Shown: positions 17,424 through 25,631, counted from the first letter of the stretch. The stretch: 64,000 nucleotides of DNA from Puniceicoccales bacterium Verruco_02 (GCA_001604585.1 LVBW01000010.1:28928-92927), one strand, 5' to 3'. Translations and numbers: made by a program. Notes: generated by a model not told the origin, from the letters alone.

Positions 17424-18368
17424 TTATGCCCTTGGGTGGGCCTGATGATGGGCGGCTTTCATGCGCGTGGTGCTTACGTGCGTGTAAACCTGTGTTGTGG
17501 AAAGGCTTGAATGGCCAAGCAGGCTTTGCACAGTGCGTAGGTCAGCACCCTCGTCCAGCATGTGCGTGGCGCAGCTGTGGCGCAGTTTGTGCGGGGTAAG
17601 GTCCACGGGCAGCCCCACGGACAAAAGGCATAGCTTCAGGCGTCGTTGCACCCAGCGGGTCTGGCAGGCTTGTGCAGGCCAAGCGTCCCAGAGCAATACA
17701 GGCTCCTCGTAGGCCGGGATGAAGGGGAGGGTGGAGCGGTACTCTTGCAGGCAGCGCACGGCCTGTTCACCAATCGGGCAGAGGCGTTCCTTGCGCCCTT
17801 TGCCGAGCACTCGCGCCAGTCCTTGAGACAGGTCCAGGTCCCGCCAGCGAAGGTTTACCAGCTCGCTTACGCGCAGGCCCGCCCCGTATAGGATTTCGAG
17901 CATGACCGAATCTCTGGCGACAGCAAAGTCATCGCGCGGTGTGTTGCCAGTGCGCAGCTTTTCCGGGGACTGGAGCAGCTCCGCCATCTGAGTCTGGGTT
18001 AGGAAACGTGGCAGGGGGATGCGTGCTTTTGGAACGGCGATTTCCCTGAACGGATTGCTGGAAGAGATCTGCTTTTTGAGCATCCAGTCGAAAAAGGTAC
18101 GCAGGCCCGAAACGCGAAGGCGCAGGCTGCGGCGCGAAATTCCGCTCTGCGACTCGATGACCAGCCCGCGTACACTCTTTTTGTCGATGGCGTCGAAGTC
18201 GCCCTTCCAGCCCTCGCGCACGAGGTGTTCATACATCGCATCTATGGCCTGAGAGTAGTTGCGCGCCGTGTATTCGGAAAGCCTCCTTTCCGCCAAGAGA
18301 TACGCTAGGAAATGCTGGCGCGCCTCCATCGCCTTTTCTCCCACAGCCTTGATGGTTTTTGCGTCCAT
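17424..18368 (-). CDS. Tyrosine recombinase XerC/XerD
   Basis: A 314-residue site-specific recombinase; the family resolves chromosome dimers at dif. It has an N-terminal SAM-like core-binding domain (residues about 15-100) and a catalytic domain with the full residue set: R166 in GAGLRVSEL, K190, H260 and R263 in HKLRHSCATHML, H286 in LLGHSSLSTTQ, and the nucleophile Y295 in TQVYTHV. No phage or integron genes are next to it, which favours a housekeeping Xer protein. XerC and XerD cannot be told apart from sequence alone here. Confidence 0.88.
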   Translation of the reverse strand: MDAKTIKAVGEKAMEARQHFLAYLLAERRLSEYTARNYSQAIDAMYEHLVREGWKGDFDAIDKKSVRGLVIESQSGISRRSLRLRVSGLRTFFDWMLKKQISSSNPFREIAVPKARIPLPRFLTQTQMAELLQSPEKLRTGNTPRDDFAVARDSVMLEILYGAGLRVSELVNLRWRDLDLSQGLARVLGKGRKERLCPIGEQAVRCLQEYRSTLPFIPAYEEPVLLWDAWPAQACQTRWVQRRLKLCLLSVGLPVDLTPHKLRHSCATHMLDEGADLRTVQSLLGHSSLSTTQVYTHVSTTRMKAAHHQAHPRA

Positions 18369-18392
18369 GCGACAAGTGCCTACTGGTGGAAC

Positions 18393-20171
18393 TTACCAGT
18401 TGCCTTCGATCATGAAGGGTAGCCTAGCCTGTGCTCCGTCCGTAAGCGAGCAGCGCGAGAGTTCTTTGGACAGGGTCTGAAGCCTGCTGGCGGGGTTGCG
18501 GCTCTGGACCCTTGTGTTGAAGAGGTTACTCAACTGTTCGGCAAAGCCAATGCTCACCGGGCACTCCACTACGGGGCAGTCATTGTCCAGTTCGGCCAGT
18601 TTTCGCGCCTCTGCCACGGCTTCGCCAAGGCCGCCGTGCATGTCTGCAAGCCCGTTGACAACTGCTGCGGAGCCGGACCATATGCGTCCGTTGGCCAGCT
18701 GCTGCACTATTGCGCCGTCCATGTTGCGCCCGCTGGCCACAATTTCGATAAAGCGGCCGTAGATGCTGTTCACGAGGTTTTTGTGCAGAGCCATTTCGGC
18801 AGGGTCTTTCTCCTTGAGCGAAGAGTACATGTCGGCGAAGGGGGATGTTGTCACGCGTTCGGAGTTTATGCCCCATCCTCCAACAAGTTCCTCTATGTCG
18901 ATAAATAGCGAGAACACCCCGATGGAGCCTGTAAGGGTAGTTGGTTCGACCAGTATGCGGTCTGCTCCGGCGCTGAGCCAGTAGCCGCCCGAGGCAGCCA
19001 TTCTGCCCATCGAGACTACTATGGGACGCTCCCGCCCTAGAGCCTCCACCTCGCGCCGTATGCGTTCGGAGGCTATCGCGCTGCCGCCTGGGCTGTTTAC
19101 GCGCAGAACAACGGCGCGGACTTTGTCATCGCTGCGAAGCTTGCGAAGGGTGTCAATTATTCGCTCGGCCCCTGCCTCGTCCCAGGCGCCGCGCCCGGAG
19201 ACTATCTCGCCCTCTATATAGACTATGGCGATTCGGTCGGCATTGTCTTTGGCAGGCAGCTTTGGGCAGCAGTTCTCGGCGATATAGTCGGCCATGTAGA
19301 TGGAGCTGAAGCCTGCCCCCTCGGCTCCGGCCAGTTGCGCGAGTTTGTCGGCCAGCTCGTCCTCATATCCCACGATGTCCACAAAGCCCTCCTGTCTTGC
19401 CTGTTCAGCGTCCAGCAATCCCGTGCTGCGCGAGATTTCGCCGATGCGCTCGAAGCCAATGCCGCGGCTTTCGGAGAGGGCCAGTGCGAGGGCTGCCCAT
19501 GCGTCGTCCAGAAATGCCTGAAGCTGTTCGCGGTCTTCCTCGCTCATGTTCTCACGGGTAAAGGTCTCGATGGCGGACTTGTAAGAGCCTGCGCTGGCCG
19601 TCTGCACCCGTATGCCGTAGCGTTCAAATGCCTTGGCTAGGTATATGCTTTCTGCCGCCAGCCCTTGTATGCCCAGTGTTGACAGGGGCTGCATCCAGAC
19701 TTCGTCCGCCGCGCTTGCCAGTGCGTAGTCTTTCATCCCGGCATCTTCGAGCAACGCGTAAACGGGTTTGCCGCTCTGGCGGAAGCGGGCAAGGGCGGAC
19801 CGGATTTCCACAATGCTGGAAAAGCCTGTGCTTGGCAGCTCCGGCCCGGCTCCGCGCAGCAGGATTGCTTTTATGCGGGAGTCGCCAGCGGCCCTGTCGA
19901 TGTTGTCCAACAGGCTCTTCAGGGGGAGGCGCTTGCCAAGGGGTTGCCTGCCCAGCAGGGCGCCAAGCGAACCGGTGTCAAGTGGGGCGTCTGGTATCTC
20001 CGCGCCCATGTCAAGCACAAGAACGGCACTGTTTGGCAGCTTGGTTCTGAAAGAGTTGCCTGCAATGGCAATGAAGCTTATGGTTATGACGTAAAAGAAC
20101 ACCGTTGCAAGCAGCATGGAGGCCAGCATCACAAGGCTCTTGCTGATCACGTTTTTCAGGAATTTTCTCAT
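18393..20171 (-). CDS. sppA: Signal peptide peptidase SppA, long (67K) type
   Basis: A 592-residue membrane-anchored serine protease that degrades leftover signal peptides. There is one N-terminal membrane segment (about residues 13-38) and two tandem ClpP-like peptidase domains. The general base K198 lies in SAGSYKSAIETF of the first half and the nucleophile S394 in MAASGGYW of the second; the downstream block TLTGSIGVFSLF is also present. The length and the split Lys/Ser arrangement match the E. coli-type enzyme rather than the short SppA of Gram-positives. It is divergent from the coiled-coil gene at 20320. Confidence 0.93.
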   Translation of the reverse strand: MRKFLKNVISKSLVMLASMLLATVFFYVITISFIAIAGNSFRTKLPNSAVLVLDMGAEIPDAPLDTGSLGALLGRQPLGKRLPLKSLLDNIDRAAGDSRIKAILLRGAGPELPSTGFSSIVEIRSALARFRQSGKPVYALLEDAGMKDYALASAADEVWMQPLSTLGIQGLAAESIYLAKAFERYGIRVQTASAGSYKSAIETFTRENMSEEDREQLQAFLDDAWAALALALSESRGIGFERIGEISRSTGLLDAEQARQEGFVDIVGYEDELADKLAQLAGAEGAGFSSIYMADYIAENCCPKLPAKDNADRIAIVYIEGEIVSGRGAWDEAGAERIIDTLRKLRSDDKVRAVVLRVNSPGGSAIASERIRREVEALGRERPIVVSMGRMAASGGYWLSAGADRILVEPTTLTGSIGVFSLFIDIEELVGGWGINSERVTTSPFADMYSSLKEKDPAEMALHKNLVNSIYGRFIEIVASGRNMDGAIVQQLANGRIWSGSAAVVNGLADMHGGLGEAVAEARKLAELDNDCPVVECPVSIGFAEQLSNLFNTRVQSRNPASRLQTLSKELSRCSLTDGAQARLPFMIEGNW

Positions 20172-20319
20172 CTTCTGACTCGGGGTGGTTCAGACTGGTT
20201 GGCGGCTTAAGTCCAGTTTTTCGCAAGCCAGCCCTTATGACAAGCGCCAACACTGGAACCAGCACCCCATTCTGCTTCTCCAAGACAATATCCAACCTCT
20301 CACCCAAGAATCTCATCCC

Positions 20320-20994
20320 ATGAGCAAGCTCGTCATCGTCGCAGCCATCGTCATCGCCCTCGCCGTCGGCGGGGGTTCCTATGTTTATGTCCAGAAACAG
20401 GAACAGGCCCATCAGGAACAGTTGAAAGAGGAGCAGGCAAGGGCTTTGGAGCAAAAGACTATTCTTGAGGCCGAAGCACGTGCCTCCGATGCCGCCGCTG
20501 CAAAGGCGCGCGAACAGGCCGAGGAGGCCCGTCGCATGGCCCAGCAGCAAAAGGAGCTGGCCGAGCGTGAAAAGCAGGCCCAGATTGCGGCCTTGAACGA
20601 GCGTCTGGCCCGCGAGGCAGCCCAGCGCGAACAGGCACAGGCAGCATTGGCCGAGCTGGAAAGACAGCGTCAGCTTCTGGCCGCCCAGCAAGAGGAGACG
20701 GCCCGCCGTCTGGCCGCCTTGGAGGCCGCGCAGAAGGCTGAAGACCCATCGCTTGCCGCGCTCAAGCGCGAGGCCGCATTGCGCGAGGCGGAACTTGCCC
20801 GCATTGCCGAGGAGAACCGCCGCCTTCAGGCCGAGTATCAGAAGTCCCTCGAACAGCAGATCGCCACCGAGGACGAGATCGTGCGCAAGGGAGGCACAAT
20901 CAGCATTCCCAACTACGACGTGCGCTCCATGAACGACCGCCGTCGCGAGGCCGTGCTGCTGCGTCAGCGCATGGAATACGAAAGCTCCAAGTAG
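20320..20994 (+). CDS. Membrane-anchored coiled-coil protein
   Basis: Not assigned to a family. The 224-residue product has one N-terminal membrane helix (LVIVAAIVIALAVGGGSYVYV) followed by about 150 residues of uninterrupted Ala/Glu/Gln/Arg-rich heptads, a clear coiled coil, and a short non-helical tail (GGTISIPNYDVRSMNDRRRE). TolA-like or spacer proteins have this shape. The ATG at 20320 is chosen because it begins right before the membrane helix; the in-frame start at 20185 would overlap the divergent sppA promoter. tRNA genes follow. Confidence 0.75.
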   Translation: MSKLVIVAAIVIALAVGGGSYVYVQKQEQAHQEQLKEEQARALEQKTILEAEARASDAAAAKAREQAEEARRMAQQQKELAEREKQAQIAALNERLAREAAQREQAQAALAELERQRQLLAAQQEETARRLAALEAAQKAEDPSLAALKREAALREAELARIAEENRRLQAEYQKSLEQQIATEDEIVRKGGTISIPNYDVRSMNDRRREAVLLRQRMEYESSK

Positions 20995-21024
20995 GCCGGG
21001 GGGCATTTTCTGGCAAATTTTCGC

Positions 21025-21052
21025 TTGCAGATTGATTCAGGAACTATTTACT
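21025..21052 (+). promoter_or_regulatory. Possible promoter of the tRNA-Lys/tRNA-Thr pair
   Basis: TTGCAG (21025-21030) and TTTACT (21047-21052) are separated by 16 bp and lie about 35 bp before tRNA-Lys. Each hexamer matches the sigma-70 consensus only partly. Confidence 0.3.
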
Positions 21053-21085
21053 CGGGCCTTTCTCGCCAATCGGCGGATCTGAAGT

Positions 21086-21161
21086 GCCTGGCTAGCTCAA
21101 TTGGTAGAGCAGCAGACTCTTAATCTGTTGGTTCTGGGTTCGAGTCCCAGGCCAGGTACCA
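21086..21161 (+). tRNA. tRNA-Lys (anticodon CTT)
   Basis: A full cloverleaf: acceptor GCCTGGC with GCCAGGT (the first pair is G-U), D arm GCTC/GAGC, anticodon stem GCAGA/TCTGT around the loop CTCTTAA (anticodon CTT, codon AAG), and T arm CTGGG TTCGAGT CCCAG. The 3' CCA is encoded (21159-21161). Confidence 0.97.
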
Positions 21162-21200
21162 CTTCAGTCACATCCGTGCGACTTGCCGGGTAATCGACGG

Positions 21201-21276
21201 GCCAGCTTAGCTCAGTTGGTAGAGCAACTCACTTGTAATGAGTAGGTCGCCGGTTCGACTCCGGCAGCTGGCTCCA
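21201..21276 (+). tRNA. tRNA-Thr (anticodon TGT)
   Basis: Cloverleaf with acceptor GCCAGCT/AGCTGGC, anticodon stem ACTCA/TGAGT around CTTGTAA (anticodon TGT, codon ACA), T arm GCCGG TTCGACT CCGGC, and encoded CCA. It lies 39 bp after tRNA-Lys and is probably on the same transcript. Confidence 0.97.
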
Positions 21277-21386
21277 GCTCGCTTTCTTGGGTTCTCCGCC
21301 ATCGTCGGGGGGTCTGTTGGCAGCCACCGCAACAGGCACGATTGATCGCGCGCGTGTCGTTTGTTGGCTTGACCATGTTAATGCGA

Positions 21387-21421
21387 AACGGGCGAGTCTT
21401 CGCGAAGAGAACCCGCCCGTT
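21387..21421. terminator. Hairpin between tRNA-Thr and the second PEP-CTERM gene
   Basis: An outer 8-bp stem AACGGGCG (21387-21394) with CGCCCGTT (21414-21421) encloses a small palindrome TCTTCGCGAAGA (21397-21408). It lies where two convergent transcripts meet. There is no clear T tract on either side, so a terminator role is only probable. Confidence 0.5.
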
Positions 21422-21452
21422 CACATGTTGTCTTGATAGTGATAGAGTCCAG

Positions 21453-22121
21453 CTAGCTCTTGCGTCTTTTCAGTGCGGCAAGAGCCAGTGCTCCGCACCC
21501 GAGCATGGCAGCATACGTGGATGGCTCTGGTACGACAAGATACGGTTTGTAGTTGCTGCTGTCTGCGGTGTAGAAGCTAAACCCGGCGTCGCGGTTGCTG
21601 TAATCCCCGGTTGTGTTTGGCTCGAAGCTGAAGCAGCTATAGTTGTAGCCATTATTGAGGTCGCTCTCGATGTACGAGGTGACGTCAATACTCAGCCAGC
21701 CGCTCAGGCCAGCAGCAACGGTGCTTACCACAACGTCGCCGTATAGCTTTTGTGAGGCGTTGCCGTTGGCGTTCGAAGCGTTGCTCACGTGTTTGATGGA
21801 GCCTGCGTCGGGGGTAGTTCCCGTCAGGTAGCTGTTGATTATATATATGTTCAGCGTGGCGGTAGAGCCGGCAAGATGCGCAAGTCCGGAGATGCTGAAC
21901 TGGATGAATGCACGGTTGTAACTTAATGTGTCACTGGTGCCCCAAAACATGTAAGAGGCATTATTGACGGTGGATGTGCTGTCGAAGTAATCATACGATG
22001 AGCCTACCTCGTCGTGGAAGTAGCCGTCGTTGATGGAGGATGGCGTCACGACGACGCCATAGGCTGACGATAATGTCAGCATGAGTATGCCTGTTAGAGG
22101 TATGGGAGATTTCATGCGCAC
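21453..22121 (-). CDS. PEP-CTERM secreted protein with DNRLRE-like domain (second of three)
   Basis: A 222-residue exported protein. A signal peptide (ILMLTLSSAYG) is followed by a beta-rich region that resembles DNRLRE-type surface domains: YNRAFIQFSISGLAHL, ATLNIYIINSYLTG, GWLSIDVTSYIESDLNNGYN and CFSFEPNT. It ends with the sorting signal VPEPSTYA, a hydrophobic stretch (AMLGCGALALAAL) and KRRKS. In related proteins this domain packs on cell-surface or carbohydrate-associated scaffolds; the function here is unknown. Confidence 0.82.
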   Translation of the reverse strand: MRMKSPIPLTGILMLTLSSAYGVVVTPSSINDGYFHDEVGSSYDYFDSTSTVNNASYMFWGTSDTLSYNRAFIQFSISGLAHLAGSTATLNIYIINSYLTGTTPDAGSIKHVSNASNANGNASQKLYGDVVVSTVAAGLSGWLSIDVTSYIESDLNNGYNYSCFSFEPNTTGDYSNRDAGFSFYTADSSNYKPYLVVPEPSTYAAMLGCGALALAALKRRKS

Positions 22122-22212
22122 GGCAGGCTAGAATCGTATGTCAGCTGGTGCAGCCCGATTTAATCGTTTGGTAGATGAACCGCACTTTTTCTTATCGGCC
22201 TTGGCGCGCTTT

Positions 22213-22641
22213 CTAGCGCATTCCCTGCACCCAGCCAAGTTCACCGGGGCCTATGATGCTGCGGTAGTAGCAGCTCATGCGGCTGTTGCCGTCGGCCCCC
22301 TTTGTGTGGCAGCCGCCCTGCCCGCGGGGGCGTACAAGGTAGAGTAGCGAGTTCTGCTCGCAGTTGACGCGCACATCCACGATGTCGAGATAGTCCCCGC
22401 TTGTTGCGCCCTTTATCCACAGCTCGTTGCGGCTGCTGGACCAGAACACGGCCACCCGGTCCTTGAGAGTGCGCTCCAGGGTCTGGCGGTTGGCATAGGC
22501 CACGACGAGAAGCTCCAGCGTGTCGGCGTGCTGGACGGCCACCGGGAGCAGGGCCTGTCCACTGGCGGCCACCTTGCCCAGCTTGTCAAAGTCCAGTCTC
22601 TCCACAAGGCCTTCTTCGATTTCGCGGCTCATGGCAGGCAT
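22213..22641 (-). CDS. HisI-like phosphoribosyl-AMP cyclohydrolase homologue with altered metal site
   Basis: A 142-residue protein of the HisI family, whose known members open the adenine ring of PR-AMP in histidine synthesis. Matches: VAYANRQTLERTL, SRNELWIKGATSGDYL, CHTKG and SCYYR. The three cysteines expected to bind zinc are kept (C94, C111, C124). The canonical magnesium-binding D-C-D-x-D is replaced by N93-C-E95-Q-N97, and the last two cysteines are 12 residues apart rather than the usual six. It could be a lineage variant of HisI or a paralogue with a different substrate. No other his gene is nearby. It is divergent from the DapF-like gene. Confidence 0.75.
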   Translation of the reverse strand: MPAMSREIEEGLVERLDFDKLGKVAASGQALLPVAVQHADTLELLVVAYANRQTLERTLKDRVAVFWSSSRNELWIKGATSGDYLDIVDVRVNCEQNSLLYLVRPRGQGGCHTKGADGNSRMSCYYRSIIGPGELGWVQGMR

Positions 22642-22757
22642 TCTTGCAGGTGCCGCAGTGCTTTGGAAGCTTGGATATTGGCGGGCCTTGCCGTTTGAAC
22701 CGGCTTTGCAGCGATTGCTTGCCTGCCGGGCCGGGTCTTGCCATGCTCCCGCCTTTT

Positions 22758-23618
22758 ATGAGCGTCCCCTTTCACAAATACCATGCGCTGGGCAATGATT
22801 ACCTTGTCCTTGACCCGGCGGACCTACCCGGCAGCCCGGAGGAGATTCCCTTCGATGTGGCGCAGATAGTGCGCATCTGCCACCGCAACTTCGGCCTTGG
22901 GTCCGACGGCATACTATGGGGGCCATGCCCTGCCGAGGGGGCGGACTTTGGTCTGCGTATCTACAACCCCGACGGCAGCGAGGCGGAGAAGAGCGGCAAC
23001 GGGCTACGCATATTCACGCGCTATCTCTACGACAGCGGCCGTGTGCGCAACGCCCCTTTCAGCATACGCACGCTCGGCGGAGTGGTGCAGAGTCAGGTGC
23101 ATGAGGACGGCCTCATCACGGTGGACATGGGCAGAGTCAGCTTCATGAGCGATGCCATTCCCGTTCGTCCCGTGGAGCCAGTGCGCGAGGTCTTGGGCGA
23201 GACTATCAGGGTTCTAGGCGTCGATTACCGCTATTGCGCGGCCACGGTGGGCAACCCTCACTGCGTGCTGCCGATGGACGAGGTAAGCGAGGAACTTGCG
23301 CGCAGGATTGGCCCGCATATCGAGAACGATGCCCGCTTCCCCAATCGCACCAACGTGCAACTGTTGAAGGTGCTGGACCGGGGCAACATTCAGATCGAGA
23401 TCTGGGAGCGCGGGGCTGGTTACACGCTCGCCAGTGGCAGTAGCTCCAGTGCGGCTGGCAGTGTGGCGCGCAGACTAGGCCTCGTGGACGAGGACATAAC
23501 AGTGCATATGCCCGGCGGCCTTCTCAAGCTGCATATCGACAGCGATTACCGCGTGCGGATGACAGGCCCGGCAACAAGGGTGGGCAAGATGCAGCTCGAC
23601 GAAGAGGCCCTGAGCTAA
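22758..23618 (+). CDS. DapF-like (diaminopimelate epimerase family) protein without catalytic cysteines
   Basis: A 286-residue protein with the duplicated DapF fold: FHKYHALGNDYLVLDP, YNPDGSEAEKSGNGLR, GNPHCVLP and WERGAGYTLASG. True DapF uses two cysteines as acid and base, in GNGxRC and in GETxACG. Here the first is I85 (GNGLRIF) and the second S226 (TLASGSS). Substrate-contact residues such as N13, H168 and E217-R218 are kept. It therefore probably does not perform the classical LL- to meso-DAP epimerisation, or does so by another mechanism. The start is set at 22758 (MSVPFHKYHAL); an ATG at 22743 is also possible. Calling it dapF would be over-annotation. Confidence 0.8.
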   Translation: MSVPFHKYHALGNDYLVLDPADLPGSPEEIPFDVAQIVRICHRNFGLGSDGILWGPCPAEGADFGLRIYNPDGSEAEKSGNGLRIFTRYLYDSGRVRNAPFSIRTLGGVVQSQVHEDGLITVDMGRVSFMSDAIPVRPVEPVREVLGETIRVLGVDYRYCAATVGNPHCVLPMDEVSEELARRIGPHIENDARFPNRTNVQLLKVLDRGNIQIEIWERGAGYTLASGSSSSAAGSVARRLGLVDEDITVHMPGGLLKLHIDSDYRVRMTGPATRVGKMQLDEEALS

Positions 23619-23643
23619 GTGCTGCGCCCCGGCGCGTGTTGCT

Positions 23644-24450
23644 CTACCACTCTGCCCCTTCGGTCATCTTTTTGCACAGCTTGCAGAAATCTTTCGTGCC
23701 CGCAAAAAAGGGGCCTCTCTCGCAGCGTACGTCGAACACCCGCAGCGGGAACAGTGGTTCCTTCATGTATTCTAGGTTCCCGCCAGCCGCCATCAGGAGG
23801 GCGATGGCCGCGGCCACGTCCCAGCTCTTGCAGCGGAAGTCTATGCAGCCTTCGATAAAGCCGAGCGCAACGTATGTCAGTGTAAGCGCGCCGCTGCCCA
23901 TACTGCGTACATTCAGGCCGCTTACGATGGGGTCAAGCCTCTGTCGCCACTCTCCGCGTATCGGAAAGGATATGCCGACTATGCTCTTTTCCTGAAGGGG
24001 AATCTGTGGCATGAGGCCCACCGAGTCCTCGCCGTCGATAATGCCCAGACCGGGGCCGCCCTGCACTATGCGGTCTCTCCCGAAGTCGTAGATGAAGCCG
24101 TAAACGGGCATCCCATCGCGCAACAGGCCAAGCGATATGGCGCAGAAGGGCATACCGATGGCAAAGTTGTTCGTGCCGTCCACCGGGTCCAGTATCCATG
24201 CGTAGCGGGCCTTCAGCTCGCGGGGGCCGGAGCGTGGGTCGCTTTCCTCGCTGAAGACCTCGTCTTCGGGGAAGGCGCGGCCAAGTGCAGCGCAGATACT
24301 TTCCGATATGGCAAGGTCGGCAAAGGTTACGCGGGACTTGTCTTCCTTCCACTCGCTTTCCACGCGGCCAAAATGTTTGCGAAAGAAGGCCACTTGTTCC
24401 TTCACGCAGTCGTAGCCTACCTGCATTCTTTGCCCAAGCTCTCCATCCAT
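23644..24450 (-). CDS. Inositol monophosphatase family protein
   Basis: A 268-residue Mg-dependent sugar or inositol phosphatase. Motifs: DEVFSEESDPR (first metal ligand), the signature WILDPVDGTNNFAIGMPF (residues ~85-102), and SWDVAAAIALLMAAGG near the C-terminus with the last metal-binding Asp. Family members hydrolyse inositol-1-phosphate, fructose-1,6-bisphosphate, PAP or histidinol phosphate, and the substrate cannot be told here. It converges on the DapF-like gene with 25 bp between. Confidence 0.88.
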   Translation of the reverse strand: MDGELGQRMQVGYDCVKEQVAFFRKHFGRVESEWKEDKSRVTFADLAISESICAALGRAFPEDEVFSEESDPRSGPRELKARYAWILDPVDGTNNFAIGMPFCAISLGLLRDGMPVYGFIYDFGRDRIVQGGPGLGIIDGEDSVGLMPQIPLQEKSIVGISFPIRGEWRQRLDPIVSGLNVRSMGSGALTLTYVALGFIEGCIDFRCKSWDVAAAIALLMAAGGNLEYMKEPLFPLRVFDVRCERGPFFAGTKDFCKLCKKMTEGAEW

Positions 24451-24521
24451 ATGGGGCCTACATTAACACGGCGGGCCGAGGCGGCGCCATACATTTACGG
24501 TATTGGCAGTGTTGCAGGCAT

Positions 24522-25226
24522 ATGGATGCGCGTGTATTGATAGTTCATATGGTCGATGTCATGCCCCTTGTGCTCTTTATCGCGCTATCTCTAGTCGTGT
24601 TTGTTTTTAGCCTGCGAGGTGCCCGCAAGGCGTTTGGCAACCAGAAGGTGGCAATGCGCAAGCTGGCTGAGGCGCTGAACCTGCCGCTATCGGGTGGGGA
24701 GCCTGTCATCCCCAACGTCAGTTGGCTTTCCTTTATGCGCAGCCCGGAGTACATAAGCGGCGTGTATAATGACCTAGTCCTGACGATCCGCATCGAGACC
24801 CGTGGCAAAGGCGAGGGACAGAGCACATACAGCGTGCTCGACGTAAGCCTGCCGCATCATGAGGGAGGAGCGCCCATTGATGAGATTTCCATCAGCGCCG
24901 TGGGCTGGCTTAGCAGCGTGGGCCTGTCGCTGGGGCGCAAGCCTCTTACGACCGGCGACGATGCCTTCGACAAGGTCTTTGCCGTCAAGAGTGCGGATGC
25001 GGACTTTGCGCTGACTGTCCTATTGCCGGAACTGCGTGCGCAGATGATCGATGTTTGGGACATACACGATGTGCGCGGCACCATACACGTGCGCGAGAGC
25101 GGCATTCACTACGAGGAGCCGAACAGTCTTCGTACGGATGTGCAGGTGCGCCGCTTCACGGCCTTGGCCCTGATGTGCAGCAAGCTTGGGGCCGTTGTCG
25201 ATGCCGCAAGAGCTATTCGAAGCTGA
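24522..25226 (+). CDS. Hypothetical protein with one N-terminal membrane helix
   Basis: Not recognised. The 234-residue product begins with a membrane anchor (MPLVLFIALSLVVFVFSLRG) and then has a soluble domain of about 200 residues with mixed alpha/beta character and no obvious catalytic motif. The start at 24522 is chosen because it precedes the hydrophobic segment; ATGs at 24549 and 24561 are alternatives, and the reading frame opens further upstream but there overlaps the divergent inositol-phosphatase gene. Its 3' end overlaps the convergent cysteine-rich gene by 14 bp. Confidence 0.65.
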   Translation: MDARVLIVHMVDVMPLVLFIALSLVVFVFSLRGARKAFGNQKVAMRKLAEALNLPLSGGEPVIPNVSWLSFMRSPEYISGVYNDLVLTIRIETRGKGEGQSTYSVLDVSLPHHEGGAPIDEISISAVGWLSSVGLSLGRKPLTTGDDAFDKVFAVKSADADFALTVLLPELRAQMIDVWDIHDVRGTIHVRESGIHYEEPNSLRTDVQVRRFTALALMCSKLGAVVDAARAIRS

Positions 25227-25521
25227 TGCTGGCGTTCACCGGGGGCTTCATTCCGCAGGCCACCTGCACGGCCTTGACCATTCCGGCGGGCACCGGGCAG
25301 GCGGTGTGCGAGCAGTTGGCGCGCATCGCGTTGTGTATCTGCGAGCTTTCCCAGGAGAACTCTTCCTTGGGGCAGACGGAGTGGACCTTGTCGGCCACCT
25401 TGGCGAAGGCTGGGCACTTGGTGTCCACTTTGAGCGAGCAGAGGCCGCTTTCCTTGTCGAAGTCGGCCTGAACGGTGCTAATATAGCCACAGACTCCGGC
25501 GTTGATGTTGACTTTGGTCAT
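25213..25521 (-). CDS. Small cysteine-rich protein (DUF6951-like)
   Basis: A 102-residue protein with eight cysteines: AGVCGYIS, GLCSLKVDTKCPAF, HSVCPKEEF, ANCSHTACPVP and QVACGMKPP. The spacing suggests metal or Fe-S binding, or disulfides. It resembles a family of small proteins in anaerobes that begin MTKVxxNAGxCG and are known only as a domain of unknown function; this match is from memory of the family pattern. The ATG at 25521 (MTKVNINAGVCG) is preferred to longer forms that would run into tRNA-Gly. Its transcription would follow tRNA-Gly on the same strand. Confidence 0.75.
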   Translation of the reverse strand: MTKVNINAGVCGYISTVQADFDKESGLCSLKVDTKCPAFAKVADKVHSVCPKEEFSWESSQIHNAMRANCSHTACPVPAGMVKAVQVACGMKPPVNASISFE

Positions 25522-25557
25522 CGGAAGACTTCCAGCGACTGGCGCTTGATGGAAAGA

Positions 25558-25631
25558 TGGTGCGGGCAGTCGGAATCGAACCGACACGACCAGTTTGGAA
25601 GACTGGAGTTCTACCACTAAACTATGCCCGC
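25558..25631 (-). tRNA. tRNA-Gly (anticodon TCC)
   Basis: On the minus strand: acceptor GCGGGCA/TGCCCGC, anticodon stem CCAGT/ACTGG around CTTCCAA (anticodon TCC, codon GGA), T arm GTCGG TTCGATT CCGAC, and an encoded CCA (plus-strand TGG at 25558-25560). Confidence 0.97.

Noticed and set aside
17424..18368. Tyrosine recombinase as part of an integrative element
   Set aside because: Neighbours are housekeeping genes, no att repeats or phage genes were found, and the tRNA genes are over 2.7 kb away.
20185..20319. N-terminal extension of the coiled-coil protein from 20185
   Set aside because: The extra residues precede a clean membrane helix and would occupy the divergent sppA promoter region.
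22413..22421. A perfect DnaA box (TTATCCACA)
   Set aside because: It is a single copy inside the HisI-like coding sequence, with no cluster of boxes, no AT-rich unwinding region and no dnaA nearby.
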